Assembly: GCA_019638625.1 (NCBI GenBank)
Contig: JAHBTK010000007.1
Coordinates: 124,001-188,000 of the forward strand
Source: Chitinophagaceae bacterium
Lineage (GTDB): Bacteria; Bacteroidota; Bacteroidia; Chitinophagales; Chitinophagaceae
Direction of reading: 5' to 3'
DNA length: 64,000 nucleotides
The notes under the pieces are model-generated. The model had not been told where the DNA came from and did not search any database. It saw nothing but the letters and a program-made list of their open reading frames with translations. This document shows positions 43,048 through 52,207 of this stretch, piece by piece. Every line of letters begins with the position of its first letter. Position 1 is the stretch's first letter. The translations under genes were made by a program, and so were the position numbers.

Positions 43048-45822
43048 TTATGGGGTTCCGTTTTGGGTAGCGGCGCTTTTGGTGAAATTCCAGGTAAAAC
43101 TAACCATCCAGAACCTTCTGAGAGTAAGGTAGGCGTTCTCCGATATAAAATTACTCTGGATATTCCTGTTGAACCCGATATTCTGGTTAAGAATGTCGTT
43201 GACACCGAGTTTCAGCAGGCAGGTTTCTTTGAGCAGTCTTTTGCCCAGGGAGGCATTCCAGATGATCGCATTGCGGTTCTGGTTAAATACGGCCGTTTTC
43301 TGCCTGAAATTGAAACTGGCATCCGTATTCACTTCAAATTTGAAAGGCAGGGATTTGAAGAAACTAACGTTCCCCGTATACAGCCAATAGTCGGTTTTGA
43401 TATCCCTGTTAATGGAAGAAACCGACGTATTGTAGCTTGCATTTCCCCGAACGCTGAAAGAAATTTTTTCATTGCCATAGTAACCCAACCCGGGTCCGAA
43501 TGAATAACTGTTGTTATGGGTTATATTTTTCTGAGTATTTATAAAGTTTATTGATCTTCCCCCATTGCTGTTTAAATCAAAACTGATCTGGAGTTTACTG
43601 CCGGCTTTGGGTTTGAAAAAATAACTCAGATAGCCCCAGTAGTTGTACACACCGCTGGCATTTACAGATTGGAACTCTCTTCTGCCGGATGCATCCACTG
43701 TATTGGAGGTGGTAATCGCGTTGTCAATAACGTTCAGACCGACATTTGCCCATATACCCCTTTCCTTTAATACTTTGTATTCATTGAAATACATGGAAAG
43801 CCGGTGGTTGAAAGCCTGGTCAAGGGCAGGGTTGCCTTTAAAAATATTTAAAGGATCCTCATTTTCCGGGATAGGCTGCACCTGCTGGATAGTGGGCTGC
43901 TGTGTGCTGCCATTATAGTTAAACCCTAAACGGGTTTGTGGTTTGAAGTTGTAGTTAAGGTTAAACCTGGGGAAAAGGTTGGTCCGGTCGTAGCTGAGCG
44001 AAGTATTTTCCCGGTTGTTGGTTTGTTTAAAAGCCTGGTATGCAAGATCACTTCCGAAAGCAATATTATACTTCTTTTTCGCGATGCGATACGCGATACC
44101 CCCTGCATAGGTATTGATGAGGAAGTCATAGTCGTTTGTCAGCAGTTCATTCAACTCATCGTATTTCCCGTTCACATAGTCATAAGTAACCCTGTCGGCG
44201 CTGCTGGTCGTATTGGAGTACCCGTAGTTCAGCTCAATGTAATTGTCTTTGCTGACAGGTTCCGTATAAGTTAGTTTTCCGTTAAAGGAGAAGTATTTGT
44301 TATGATTATCTTTTTGCTGGTTAATGGTATCCCTTATATGGATGCTTCCGTCCGGCGCAAAATAATTGATCAGGGAGCCCAGGTATCCTTCCGATTCGGT
44401 GTTGGTATATTTCTGCTCTATCCTGGCGGAAATGGTCCGTCCCTGCTTTTGGAACTTCTTGCGCCACAGGAGGCTGGTATTCAGCGACGATTCGTCTGAC
44501 GCGGCGGATGTATTCCGGTTATTATTGTTAACGGGGTTGGTTTTTTCATTTAACGATTCAGAAAAAAATCTGTTCCTGGACTCGGATTGCCCCTTATAGC
44601 CATTGAAGATCAATTTCAGGGAAGAACTGGAGTCGATCTGCCATTCATATTTCGCGCTCAGGCTGTTCCGCATTCTCTGGGAAAAGTTCGTGCTTTTCTG
44701 ATTGGTGTAAAATAGGGTGTCCGGGAGAATATTTTGTGTCCTGGTTTCATTCTCCCCATAGATATTGAGTTTTTTATAGGTATAGCTTCCGTTAATGTTA
44801 TACTTGTCTTCGTTCCATTTGTTGGAAAAATGCAGACCGGCAGTCCACATGGTAGGCAGCCCATTGCCGTTGAACTCGAAATTGTCGCTGGAACCGAATG
44901 AGTAGAAAAAACCACTATTCTCGTCGTATTCAAAATTTTCTTCCGTGTTGGCATACTTCCGGGCATCGTCCCAGTTCAGGCGTGTTTGCCCGGTATTGGA
45001 CATAATGCCATAACCGGATACTTTTTTCTTTCCTTTAAAATAGTTGATCATGGCTTCGTTGCTGAACTTATCTCTGAGCCCGCCACCGGCCGACAACTTT
45101 CCAAAGTAGCCGTTTTTCTTGTCCTCTTTTAATTTCAGGTTGATGGTTTTGGTCTTTTCACCATCGTCTATGCCGGTAAAAGCTGCCTGGTCGCTTTTTT
45201 TATCGAAAACCTGTACTTTGTCCACAGCATCCGCCCTGATATTGCGGGTAGCCACCGTGGGGTCATCGCTGAAGAACTCCTCACCGTCTACAAGTATTTT
45301 TTGTACTTCCTGTCCCTGGGCAACTATTTTCCCGTTTTTGTCTACCTGTATGCCTGGCATTGCCTTCAGCAGTTCCTCGGCGCTGGCATTAGCCCTTACT
45401 TTAAAGCTGTCTGCCGTGTACTCCAGCGTATCGCCTTTCATCCGCATCGCCATATTCTGCCGGATCACTATTTCATTGAGCAAAACACTTTTGTTTATCA
45501 GGCTGATATCACCCAGCTCTATATTACTGTCGCTGTCTACCCGAACGATATCAGTATAGTCGGCAAATTTTGGAAATGCTATCATGAGAATAACATTGCC
45601 GGTATCCAGTCCGGTAATGCTGAACCTGCCGGCAGCGTCACTTCGGGTAAACTTGATAAGCGTGGAATCCTGCGGATGGAGCAATGAAATTACCGCGTAC
45701 TGCAGCTTTTTGTTGTTGGCGGTATCGTTCACAGTGCCCGATAGGGTGTTTTTCTGGCTGAAGGCTGTACCGGTTATGCAAAAAAGGATCAGGAATAAGC
45801 CCAGGAGTTTCGGTCTAAACAT
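43048..45822 (-). CDS. outer-membrane beta-barrel protein with carboxypeptidase-regulatory and plug-like domains
   Basis: A 924-residue exported protein. After the signal peptide (MFRPKLLGLFLILFCITGTA) is a CarboxypepD_reg-like domain (LSGTVNDTANNKKLQYAVIS), then a plug-like region (LKAMPGIQVDKNGKIVAQG, ILVDGEEFFSDDPTVA), then a barrel of the outer-membrane beta-barrel/TonB-receptor type ending FTWNFTKSAATQNGTP. Proteins of this branch are thought to import or display substrates at the surface, often with a GLPGLI partner as here. Confidence 0.92.
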   Translation of the reverse strand: MFRPKLLGLFLILFCITGTAFSQKNTLSGTVNDTANNKKLQYAVISLLHPQDSTLIKFTRSDAAGRFSITGLDTGNVILMIAFPKFADYTDIVRVDSDSNIELGDISLINKSVLLNEIVIRQNMAMRMKGDTLEYTADSFKVRANASAEELLKAMPGIQVDKNGKIVAQGQEVQKILVDGEEFFSDDPTVATRNIRADAVDKVQVFDKKSDQAAFTGIDDGEKTKTINLKLKEDKKNGYFGKLSAGGGLRDKFSNEAMINYFKGKKKVSGYGIMSNTGQTRLNWDDARKYANTEENFEYDENSGFFYSFGSSDNFEFNGNGLPTMWTAGLHFSNKWNEDKYNINGSYTYKKLNIYGENETRTQNILPDTLFYTNQKSTNFSQRMRNSLSAKYEWQIDSSSSLKLIFNGYKGQSESRNRFFSESLNEKTNPVNNNNRNTSAASDESSLNTSLLWRKKFQKQGRTISARIEQKYTNTESEGYLGSLINYFAPDGSIHIRDTINQQKDNHNKYFSFNGKLTYTEPVSKDNYIELNYGYSNTTSSADRVTYDYVNGKYDELNELLTNDYDFLINTYAGGIAYRIAKKKYNIAFGSDLAYQAFKQTNNRENTSLSYDRTNLFPRFNLNYNFKPQTRLGFNYNGSTQQPTIQQVQPIPENEDPLNIFKGNPALDQAFNHRLSMYFNEYKVLKERGIWANVGLNVIDNAITTSNTVDASGRREFQSVNASGVYNYWGYLSYFFKPKAGSKLQISFDLNSNGGRSINFINTQKNITHNNSYSFGPGLGYYGNEKISFSVRGNASYNTSVSSINRDIKTDYWLYTGNVSFFKSLPFKFEVNTDASFNFRQKTAVFNQNRNAIIWNASLGKRLLKETCLLKLGVNDILNQNIGFNRNIQSNFISENAYLTLRRFWMVSFTWNFTKSAATQNGTP

Positions 45823-46001
45823 TCTTTTAAAGAATAGGTTATTTGGAATAGTTAAAAATCAATCAAATAATCTTATATTCAATTATTGTGTATAATAATG
45901 TTACGTTAAAAATGGGTAGATGCGGTTTGGGAAAAAATCCATAAGAAATCCTTTGCTTTTGCAACAAGGAAATAAATATTGTTGACCTTAAGTCAAAAAA
46001 T

Positions 46002-47972
46002 GTGATGAACAACGATAGAAACGGGATAAAGGGCGACAGGTACGAAGATAAATTCTTCGTAGACAGTACAAAGCCGGTATGGAACTACTCTCTATTTGCT
46101 GATGATGACATCCGGAATTTTCAGCAGGGTACTCATTACCGGCTGTATCAGCATTTTGGCTCTCACCCGCTGAAAGTGCTGGATACAGACGGTTACTATT
46201 TTGCCGTATGGGCGCCCAATGCAACTTATATATCGGTAACAGGAAATTTCAATGACTGGGATGTGAATGCCCACCCGTTGGTGGTAAGGCAGGATAATTC
46301 CGGCATATGGGAAGGGTTCATACCGGGTTTAAAAAAAGGGGAAGTATATAAGTATCATATTCATGGATTCAAGGGTAGAAAGCTGGATAAAGGGGATCCT
46401 TTTGCCTGGTTCTGGGAGAAAAGACCCCATACGGCTTCCATTACCTGGGACCTGGATTTTTGGTGGAATGATGAAAAGTGGATGGAAATCAGGAAGCAGC
46501 GCAACAGCCTGCAGGCGCCCTGGAGCGTGTATGAAGTGCATCTTGCCAGTTGGCTGCGCCCCGACAGAAATGATGAAGAGAGCTATAGTACCTACGACGA
46601 AATAAAGGAGCGCCTGGTGCCCTATGTAAAAGAACTGGGTTTTACACATGTGGAGTTCATGCCGGTGATGGAACATCCTTTTGATGGTTCCTGGGGATAC
46701 CAGGGGACCGGGTATTTTGCGCCCACCTCAAGGTTTGGCGATCCACAGGGATTCATGTCGCTGGTAGACGTGCTTCATGCGGAAGGGATAGGCGTAATAC
46801 TCGATTGGGTTCCCTCTCATTTTCCATACGATGCCCACGGGTTGTTTATGTTTGACGGAACACATACCTATGAGTATGCGGATATGCGCAAAGGATTTCA
46901 TCCGGACTGGAACAGCTATATTTTCAACTACAAGCGGGGAGAAGTCAAGTCTTTTTTGATAAGCAGTGCACGGTACTGGCTGGATAAATATCACGCAGAC
47001 GGAATAAGAGTAGATGCTGTCAGCTCTATGCTGAAGCTGAATTATTCAAGAACCACCGGGCAGTGGGAGCCTAATGAATATGGCGGAGACGGCAACCTGG
47101 AGGCAATAGCTTTTATTAAGGATTTAAATGAAACCATTTTCAGGGATTTTCCCGATGTGCAAACCATTGCCGAAGAGGCAACCGATTGGCCGGGCGTGAG
47201 CCGGCCTACATTTAAAGACGGACTGGGCTTTGGTATGAAATGGATGATGGGCTGGATGCACGATACCCTGGACTATTTTAAAATGGACCCGCTTTTCCGG
47301 AAATACCACCAGGATAAGTTTACTTTCAGCATGATGTATTATTATGATGAGAATTTCATGCTTCCATTCAGTCATGACGAAGTGGTACATGGTAAAAGCC
47401 CCATGTTGTACAAAATGCCGGGGGATGAATGGCAGAAGTTTGCCAACCTGCGGCTGATGTATAGTTATATGTTCACCCATCCCGGCGGAAAGCTGCTGTT
47501 TATGGGGGATGAATTTGGGCAAACATCCGAATGGAATTACAAGTCGGACCTTGACTGGCATTTACTTCAGTTTGATCCACACCGCAAGCTGAAAGATTGC
47601 ATTGGAGACCTGAACAGGCTACTCCGCAACGAGCCGGCTTTATACGAGAACCAGTTCAGTATTTACGGATTTGAATGGATAGACCTTGGTCACCGTGAAA
47701 GTTCCGTGATGGTGTACAGGAGAAAAGGGAAAAATCCCGAAGATGATATCCTGGTGGTATTGAACATGACGCCGGTGGTACACCGGGACTGGAAAATAAC
47801 AGTGCGGGACAAATCCGCCTGGAAGGAGATATTCAACAGTGACCTGGAAAAATACTGGGGCACCGGCGATGTTTATAATCCTGATATTTCCACACAGCTT
47901 CTCGAAGAAGAAAACGGGGTGTATGAGATAACTGTTCACCTTCCTGCGCTGGCAGCAATAGTCTTAAAATAG
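46002..47972 (+). CDS. glgB: 1,4-alpha-glucan branching enzyme
   Basis: Forms alpha-1,6 branches in glycogen. The 656-residue protein lacks the extra N-terminal domain of E. coli GlgB. A CBM48 domain (residues about 45-135, VWAPNATYISVTGNFNDW) precedes the GH13 barrel, which shows catalytic Asp338 in IRVDAVSSM, Glu391 in TIAEEATDWPGVS and Asp in PFSHDEVVHGK. No glgA, glgC or glgP is adjacent, so glycogen metabolism is split across the genome. Confidence 0.96.
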   Translation: MMNNDRNGIKGDRYEDKFFVDSTKPVWNYSLFADDDIRNFQQGTHYRLYQHFGSHPLKVLDTDGYYFAVWAPNATYISVTGNFNDWDVNAHPLVVRQDNSGIWEGFIPGLKKGEVYKYHIHGFKGRKLDKGDPFAWFWEKRPHTASITWDLDFWWNDEKWMEIRKQRNSLQAPWSVYEVHLASWLRPDRNDEESYSTYDEIKERLVPYVKELGFTHVEFMPVMEHPFDGSWGYQGTGYFAPTSRFGDPQGFMSLVDVLHAEGIGVILDWVPSHFPYDAHGLFMFDGTHTYEYADMRKGFHPDWNSYIFNYKRGEVKSFLISSARYWLDKYHADGIRVDAVSSMLKLNYSRTTGQWEPNEYGGDGNLEAIAFIKDLNETIFRDFPDVQTIAEEATDWPGVSRPTFKDGLGFGMKWMMGWMHDTLDYFKMDPLFRKYHQDKFTFSMMYYYDENFMLPFSHDEVVHGKSPMLYKMPGDEWQKFANLRLMYSYMFTHPGGKLLFMGDEFGQTSEWNYKSDLDWHLLQFDPHRKLKDCIGDLNRLLRNEPALYENQFSIYGFEWIDLGHRESSVMVYRRKGKNPEDDILVVLNMTPVVHRDWKITVRDKSAWKEIFNSDLEKYWGTGDVYNPDISTQLLEEENGVYEITVHLPALAAIVLK

Positions 47973-48290
47973 CTGATTGGTATTGCTCTTCAATTTGATC
48001 AAGTGCTGATTGTTTTGTATCTTTATTTGGATGGCTTACTGTTTATGCGACGTTGCACTGGTCACATAAAATAGTCACAATAATTTATTGGGTAAGTTGG
48101 CTTTCACCTAATTTAAGAAGCCGTTCACAGGTTCTGTATATATTGTGGCATGGGCTTTGATTTATGTGCTGGTACTTTCAGTACCAATGCTATCAATCCG
48201 GGTATATCCTGAAAGTTTACACCGCCGCATCCTTTAAATCAAAATTATGTTACAGGTAATAACATCACTTTCATCATAAAAACAAACAAC
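47973..48290. other. intergenic region between glgB and the YtxH gene
   Basis: 318 bases with no credible gene, terminator or RNA. It is AT-rich towards the YtxH gene, where a promoter must lie, but I see no clear TAnnTTTG. Confidence 0.5.
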
Positions 48291-48572
48291 ATGAAAACAG
48301 ATTCTAAAGTAGTACTGGGGTTTCTTGCAGGCGCTGCCATAGGCGCCATTGCAGGCATTTTGTTCGCTCCCGAAAAAGGGTCTGATACCAGGCAAAAGAT
48401 CGCTAAAAGCACAAGCGATCTTGGAGATAACCTGAAGGACTCTTTCAACGAGTTTATCGATACCGTAAAACATAAGTATCGCAAGGCCAAACGTGAGGCT
48501 GAAGATATGGTGGAAAAGGGAGAGGAGAAGCTGAGTAATCTGAACAAGCAATTAAAAAATACTGAAGCTTGA
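48291..48572 (+). CDS. YtxH-domain protein
   Basis: A 93-residue protein with an N-terminal glycine-rich membrane span (VVLGFLAGAAIGAIAGILFA) directly before PEKGSDTRQK, the YtxH hallmark, followed by a charged amphipathic helical tail (KHKYRKAKREAEDMVEKGEE). YtxH proteins are general-stress or envelope-associated proteins of unknown mechanism. A hairpin follows, yet two related envelope genes continue in the same direction. Confidence 0.9.
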   Translation: MKTDSKVVLGFLAGAAIGAIAGILFAPEKGSDTRQKIAKSTSDLGDNLKDSFNEFIDTVKHKYRKAKREAEDMVEKGEEKLSNLNKQLKNTEA

Positions 48573-48604
48573 TAGATTGATACGATGTATGTGTTGAGCT
48601 TCCG

Positions 48605-48649
48605 ATAAACTTCCGGGCCGGAGCTTACAGCCCGGCTACGGAAGTTTAT
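48605..48649 (+). terminator. hairpin after the YtxH gene
   Basis: Arms ATAAACTTCCG (48605-48615) and CGGAAGTTTAT (48639-48649) with an inner GGCCGG/CCCGG partial stem. Weak T-tract, so partial read-through to the next genes is plausible. Confidence 0.55.
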
Positions 48650-48712
48650 TATTGTGGATTATTTTGGTTCCTCATTTATGTTGGTTAAGCCAGTCACTTA
48701 AAACAGAAGACT

Positions 48713-49048
48713 ATGATTGCAGAAAATGTAGAAGCGATAATACAGGATGCCGGCCGCTATGTGGAAGTAAAAACAGAGCTTTTTAAGTTAAAAGCCTCCG
48801 ACAAGGCGGCTGAGACCGGATCATCCATAGGGGCATTCGTGATTATGGGCGTCGTGTTTACAGTGGGGGTGATCGTATTGAGTATCGGGCTGAGCTTTTG
48901 GCTGGGCGGTAAACTGGGTGAAGTTCATTATGGATTTTTTATTGTGGCGGGTTTTTATCTCCTGCTGGGGCTTGTACTCTATCTTTTCAGGAAAAGCCTG
49001 TTGAAGACCCCGTTGTATAATTCAATCATCAATAAGTTAGCCCAATGA
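48713..49048 (+). CDS. phage-holin-family-like (DUF1469-type) membrane protein
   Basis: A 111-residue protein with two membrane spans (IGAFVIMGVVFTVGVIVLSI and FFIVAGFYLLLGLVLYLF) and an N-terminal amphipathic part with YVEVKTELFKLKASDKAAE. It matches the Bacteroidota putative Actinobacterial-holin-X/phage-holin group often found beside YtxH genes. No phage genes are nearby, so it is a housekeeping envelope protein rather than a lysis holin. It overlaps the next gene by four bases. Confidence 0.85.
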   Translation: MIAENVEAIIQDAGRYVEVKTELFKLKASDKAAETGSSIGAFVIMGVVFTVGVIVLSIGLSFWLGGKLGEVHYGFFIVAGFYLLLGLVLYLFRKSLLKTPLYNSIINKLAQ

Positions 49049-49470
49049 GCAAAAATATACCTTCGGTGGAACTGAAAGAAAGGATCGCCGCCCTCGAAAA
49101 AGAGGCCAGGGAAATTGAAGCCGATATGAAGAACAGGTTCGATGAGTTGTCTGAAAATTTGAAGCCGGTCAATGCTATAAAAAGTATTTTTAAGCAGGTA
49201 GGCTCCTCCCCCGAAACAAAAGGAGATATACTTAACACGGTAGTCAGCCTTGGCATGGGGTATCTTGGCAATAAGCTGTTATGGTCTGGTACCGGGGGAG
49301 TGGTAAAACGGGTTGCCGGCGCTGCTTTACAGATGGGGGCAGGAACAAACGTTGTAAAAAAAGCAGGTGTGTGGACCAGGTTTGCGAAAAGCTTATTTAC
49401 CAAAGAGACCGATGATGAAATAAAACCTGTTCAACCGGCGGCCCCCACAAAACTCCTGCTGGAGAGTTAA
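49045..49470 (+). CDS. hypothetical protein of the YtxH/holin-like cluster
   Basis: A 141-residue protein beginning with a charged coiled-coil-like helix (LKERIAALEKEAREIEADMK) and then a moderately hydrophobic centre (TVVSLGMGYLGNKLLWSG). No named family is recognised. The ATGA overlap with the holin-like gene indicates translational coupling, so it should function with that membrane protein. Confidence 0.75.
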   Translation: MSKNIPSVELKERIAALEKEAREIEADMKNRFDELSENLKPVNAIKSIFKQVGSSPETKGDILNTVVSLGMGYLGNKLLWSGTGGVVKRVAGAALQMGAGTNVVKKAGVWTRFAKSLFTKETDDEIKPVQPAAPTKLLLES

Positions 49471-49511
49471 TTCCGGGTTTGCAGTATAGCACAGAATCAA
49501 GATTAATATGC

Positions 49512-50180
49512 TTACCGGTAAGCGGTCGTGTCTATATTTCCCCGTATGGTTCCCCTGAGCCGTTTCCAAAAGCTTTCTCTTTTTTTCAGGGGAATGAAAT
49601 TCGCCTTGTAAGCTTTTTCAAAATCAATTATCGGATCGATCATAGCCGGCTCTATCAGCTTCATTGAGTCCACCACCATTGGTATCAGTGCAATGCTCCT
49701 GCTTACCCTTCGTTTCGTATAACTGCGTAACATTTTGGTTTGAAACGGATCCGATGCGAGCGCTATTTTTGAGAACCCTTCTTTTTTCGCTTTTTTATAA
49801 CCGTAATACACATTTTCGGTGCTGTGCTCCGCTTTCAGTTCCGTAAAAATATTTTCTGCAGGTATGCCCAGAGCAATGGCATACATCCTCATAATTTCTG
49901 ATTCATAGTAAGGTGAATGTACGGCTCCGCCGGAAAATAAAATATTCCTGGTTATCTTTTTGTCATACAGGTATTTTGACCAATATACCCGGCCTTTGAT
50001 GATGCGGTCCCATTGTCCGTTTTCAAAAGGATATCCCGGTACAATTATGATATCATAAGGAGCGGATTTTTCTGCTTCCGTCAGCAATCGTTTGGTAGCT
50101 TTCCCGGTATAGCTGCAGGAGCATATCAGTGTTGAGAATAAGAGGGCTCCTGCTGAAAAGATATTTTTATAATACTGCAA
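49512..50180 (-). CDS. SanA/YdcF-like (DUF218) envelope protein
   Basis: A 222-residue probable lipoprotein (SAGALLFSTLICSCSYTG). The DUF218 core begins with PYDIIIVPGYPFENGQWD and includes ILFSGGAVHSPYYESEIMRM and TENVYYGYKKAKKEGFSKIA, the usual order of ElyC/SanA/YdcF proteins. SanA-type proteins affect envelope permeability and peptidoglycan or lipid-carrier metabolism in enteric bacteria; in this group the reaction is unknown. Convergent with the YtxH/holin cluster. Confidence 0.85.
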   Translation of the reverse strand: MQYYKNIFSAGALLFSTLICSCSYTGKATKRLLTEAEKSAPYDIIIVPGYPFENGQWDRIIKGRVYWSKYLYDKKITRNILFSGGAVHSPYYESEIMRMYAIALGIPAENIFTELKAEHSTENVYYGYKKAKKEGFSKIALASDPFQTKMLRSYTKRRVSRSIALIPMVVDSMKLIEPAMIDPIIDFEKAYKANFIPLKKRESFWKRLRGTIRGNIDTTAYR

Positions 50181-50272
50181 TCAATTTGTATTTTGGACAG
50201 GTGTAAAATAAATGCCTGTTAAAATAAGTAAAATAAGTTATCTTTCTGCCAAACCTGTTTTAACCATCATTT

Positions 50273-51712
50273 ATGAAATACAAAAACAGATTTCTTTTGG
50301 TTTTCTCCCTGTTTTTGGGAAGTATAAGTTTTGCGCAGCACCAATATTACAACGAACCATACCGCCCGCAGTTCCATTTTACGGCAGAAAAGAACTGGCT
50401 CAATGATCCTAACGGATTGGTTTATTACAAAGGGGAGTATCATCTTTTTTATCAGCACAACCCCTCTGGCAGAAACTGGGGCAATATGCACTGGGGACAT
50501 GCCGTCAGCACGGATATGATCCGGTGGCAGCATCGTCCGTTGGCGGTTTTTCCTTTAGATGGAACGCCGGATAACTATTCCTGCCCGGCATTCAGCGGTA
50601 GTGCGGTTGTTGACTGGAATAACTCAAGCAAACTACAAAAGGGAAAGGAGAAAACCCTGGTAGCAATTTATACCGCGTTTAAATGCGGGCAGCGTATTGT
50701 TTACAGCAACGATAAGGGACGGACCTGGAAGAGTTATCCCGATCCGGTAATTCCATTGATGAAAGAAGGCACGATGGATGAAAGGGACCCTAAAGTGTTT
50801 TGGCACGAGCCTACCAAAAAGTGGGTAATGGCTCTGTATATCGGCCCGGATAAAGACCACAAGGAACGGGGAATTGCTTTTTATACTTCGGGAAATCTGC
50901 TGCAATGGGAACAGAAAAGTTTTTTGAAAGGGATGTATGAATGCCCCGATCTGTTTGAACTGCCCGTGGAGGGAACCAGCGAACGTAAATGGGTATTACA
51001 TGCAGCGGATGGCGGGTACATGGTAGGCAATTTTGATGGCACTAAGTTTACGCCTGAAACGGATATTATAAAAATGGATTTGGGGAACAATTTTTATGCA
51101 GCCCAATCCTACAGCGATATTCCTGAAAAAGATGGCCGGCGTATACAGATTGCCTGGATGAGTGGCGGAACCTACCCGGGATCGCCTTTTAACCAGCAAA
51201 TGAGTTTTCCCTGCGTATTGACGCTGAAACGATTTAATGAAGGAATAAGGGTATGCAGAAACCCGGTAGCAGAGATAAAGAATATGTATGGTGAGCGATT
51301 TTCCTTTCGCAACCAGCCGGTGGCGCCGGGCAGCAATATCCTTGGTGAAATTAAAGGGGATGCCCTGGACATCAGAGCGGTGATACAGACCGGCGCTGCA
51401 AAAGGGTTTGGCTTTGTTGTAAGAAAAGGAGATTACGAAACCAGTGGTACCGTTATACATTATGATGTTCTTAATAAGAAGTTGCAGGTATTGGGGAAAT
51501 CCCTGGATCTGGAGCCGGTGAACGGGAAAATAGATATGCGCATACTACTCGACCGGTCGTCGGTTGAGATATTTGCCAATGGCGGTAAACTTTCTTTTTC
51601 CAGTTGTTTTATTCCCATACATACTTTCAATGACCTGGAGTTTTATTCAAATGAAGGCAATGTGCATATTGATGAGATTGAAATACACAAAATAAGATCC
51701 GCCTGGAGATAA
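50273..51712 (+). CDS. glycoside hydrolase family 32 (fructanase/levanase/invertase-like)
   Basis: A 479-residue exported enzyme (signal MKYKNRFLLVFSLFLGSISF then AQ). The five-bladed propeller carries all three GH32 catalytic carboxylates: Asp45 in NWLNDPNGL (nucleophile), Asp172 in ERDPKVFW (stabiliser) and Glu223 in YECPDLF (acid/base). A C-terminal beta-sandwich (DRSSVEIFANGGKLSFSS) completes the family. It should hydrolyse beta-fructosides such as levan, inulin or sucrose in the periplasm or outside. No fructokinase or Sus pair adjoins it, so it is not part of a recognisable fructan locus. Confidence 0.95.
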   Translation: MKYKNRFLLVFSLFLGSISFAQHQYYNEPYRPQFHFTAEKNWLNDPNGLVYYKGEYHLFYQHNPSGRNWGNMHWGHAVSTDMIRWQHRPLAVFPLDGTPDNYSCPAFSGSAVVDWNNSSKLQKGKEKTLVAIYTAFKCGQRIVYSNDKGRTWKSYPDPVIPLMKEGTMDERDPKVFWHEPTKKWVMALYIGPDKDHKERGIAFYTSGNLLQWEQKSFLKGMYECPDLFELPVEGTSERKWVLHAADGGYMVGNFDGTKFTPETDIIKMDLGNNFYAAQSYSDIPEKDGRRIQIAWMSGGTYPGSPFNQQMSFPCVLTLKRFNEGIRVCRNPVAEIKNMYGERFSFRNQPVAPGSNILGEIKGDALDIRAVIQTGAAKGFGFVVRKGDYETSGTVIHYDVLNKKLQVLGKSLDLEPVNGKIDMRILLDRSSVEIFANGGKLSFSSCFIPIHTFNDLEFYSNEGNVHIDEIEIHKIRSAWR

Positions 51713-51772
51713 CCCGATTGACCCGCTGATAAAAATAATATTCCCGGCTGCAGGGTTTTTGGTTACAATTCC

Positions 51773-51780
51773 TATATTTG
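51773..51780 (+). promoter_or_regulatory. -7 promoter element for the Cys/His small protein and TonB receptor
   Basis: TATATTTG followed by CAAC; predicted transcript start near 51787. It lies just before the apparent CTG start at 51798. There is no clear -33 TTG. Confidence 0.5.
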
Positions 51781-51797
51781 CAACATAGTTACATTTT

Positions 51798-52151
51798 CTG
51801 AAAAAGAGTACGATCATACAAAAATGGCTTGCAGCATTGTTGCTGCTTGTTTTTGTTTTTGCGGCTACGCCGAAACGTTTTTTGCATCACCAGTTGGTGA
51901 AACATTCCGCGGCAACTGAGCAAAATCAGGATGTTGCCTGGCCCACCTGGCAAAAATATGTTCCAGAATGTCCCTGCGAAGGGTCGGTTACGCTTCCTGC
52001 ATTTACAGGCGAGGTGGAATTCCGGTGCATCGCCCCCGTGGATTATTTTAAAGCCACTGTGCATGCCCGTTATGTTTCGCCATTCCCCGGGAATATCCCC
52101 CTTTCTACATCGCTTCGCGGACCTCCCGCCGGCCCGTTTCCCGGTGCCTGA
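51798..52151 (+). CDS. small exported Cys/His-rich protein upstream of a TonB receptor, apparent CTG start
   Basis: From 51798 the frame reads (L/M)KKSTIIQKWLAALLLLVF, an ideal signal peptide with two lysines. There is no ATG or GTG in frame; the start must be this CTG or the TTG at 51837, which would lose the positive N-region. The mature part of about 95 residues has HHQLVKH, a CPC pair in YVPECPCEGSVTLP, another Cys in EVEFRCIAP and ends SLRGPPAGPFPGA. Similar short proteins, often with His and Cys and ending near LRGPP, precede TonB receptors in Bacteroidota. A role with a metal or siderophore receptor is inference. Confidence 0.6.
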   Translation: MKKSTIIQKWLAALLLLVFVFAATPKRFLHHQLVKHSAATEQNQDVAWPTWQKYVPECPCEGSVTLPAFTGEVEFRCIAPVDYFKATVHARYVSPFPGNIPLSTSLRGPPAGPFPGA

Positions 52152-52207
52152 TATACAATTTAAACTTCAGTCGTTCCCCTGAAGATTATTTCAATTTACC
52201 ATTTACC

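Noticed and set aside
48713..49048. Prophage lysis holin
   Set aside because: No endolysin or other phage gene nearby; the protein belongs to a chromosomal holin-like family next to YtxH.
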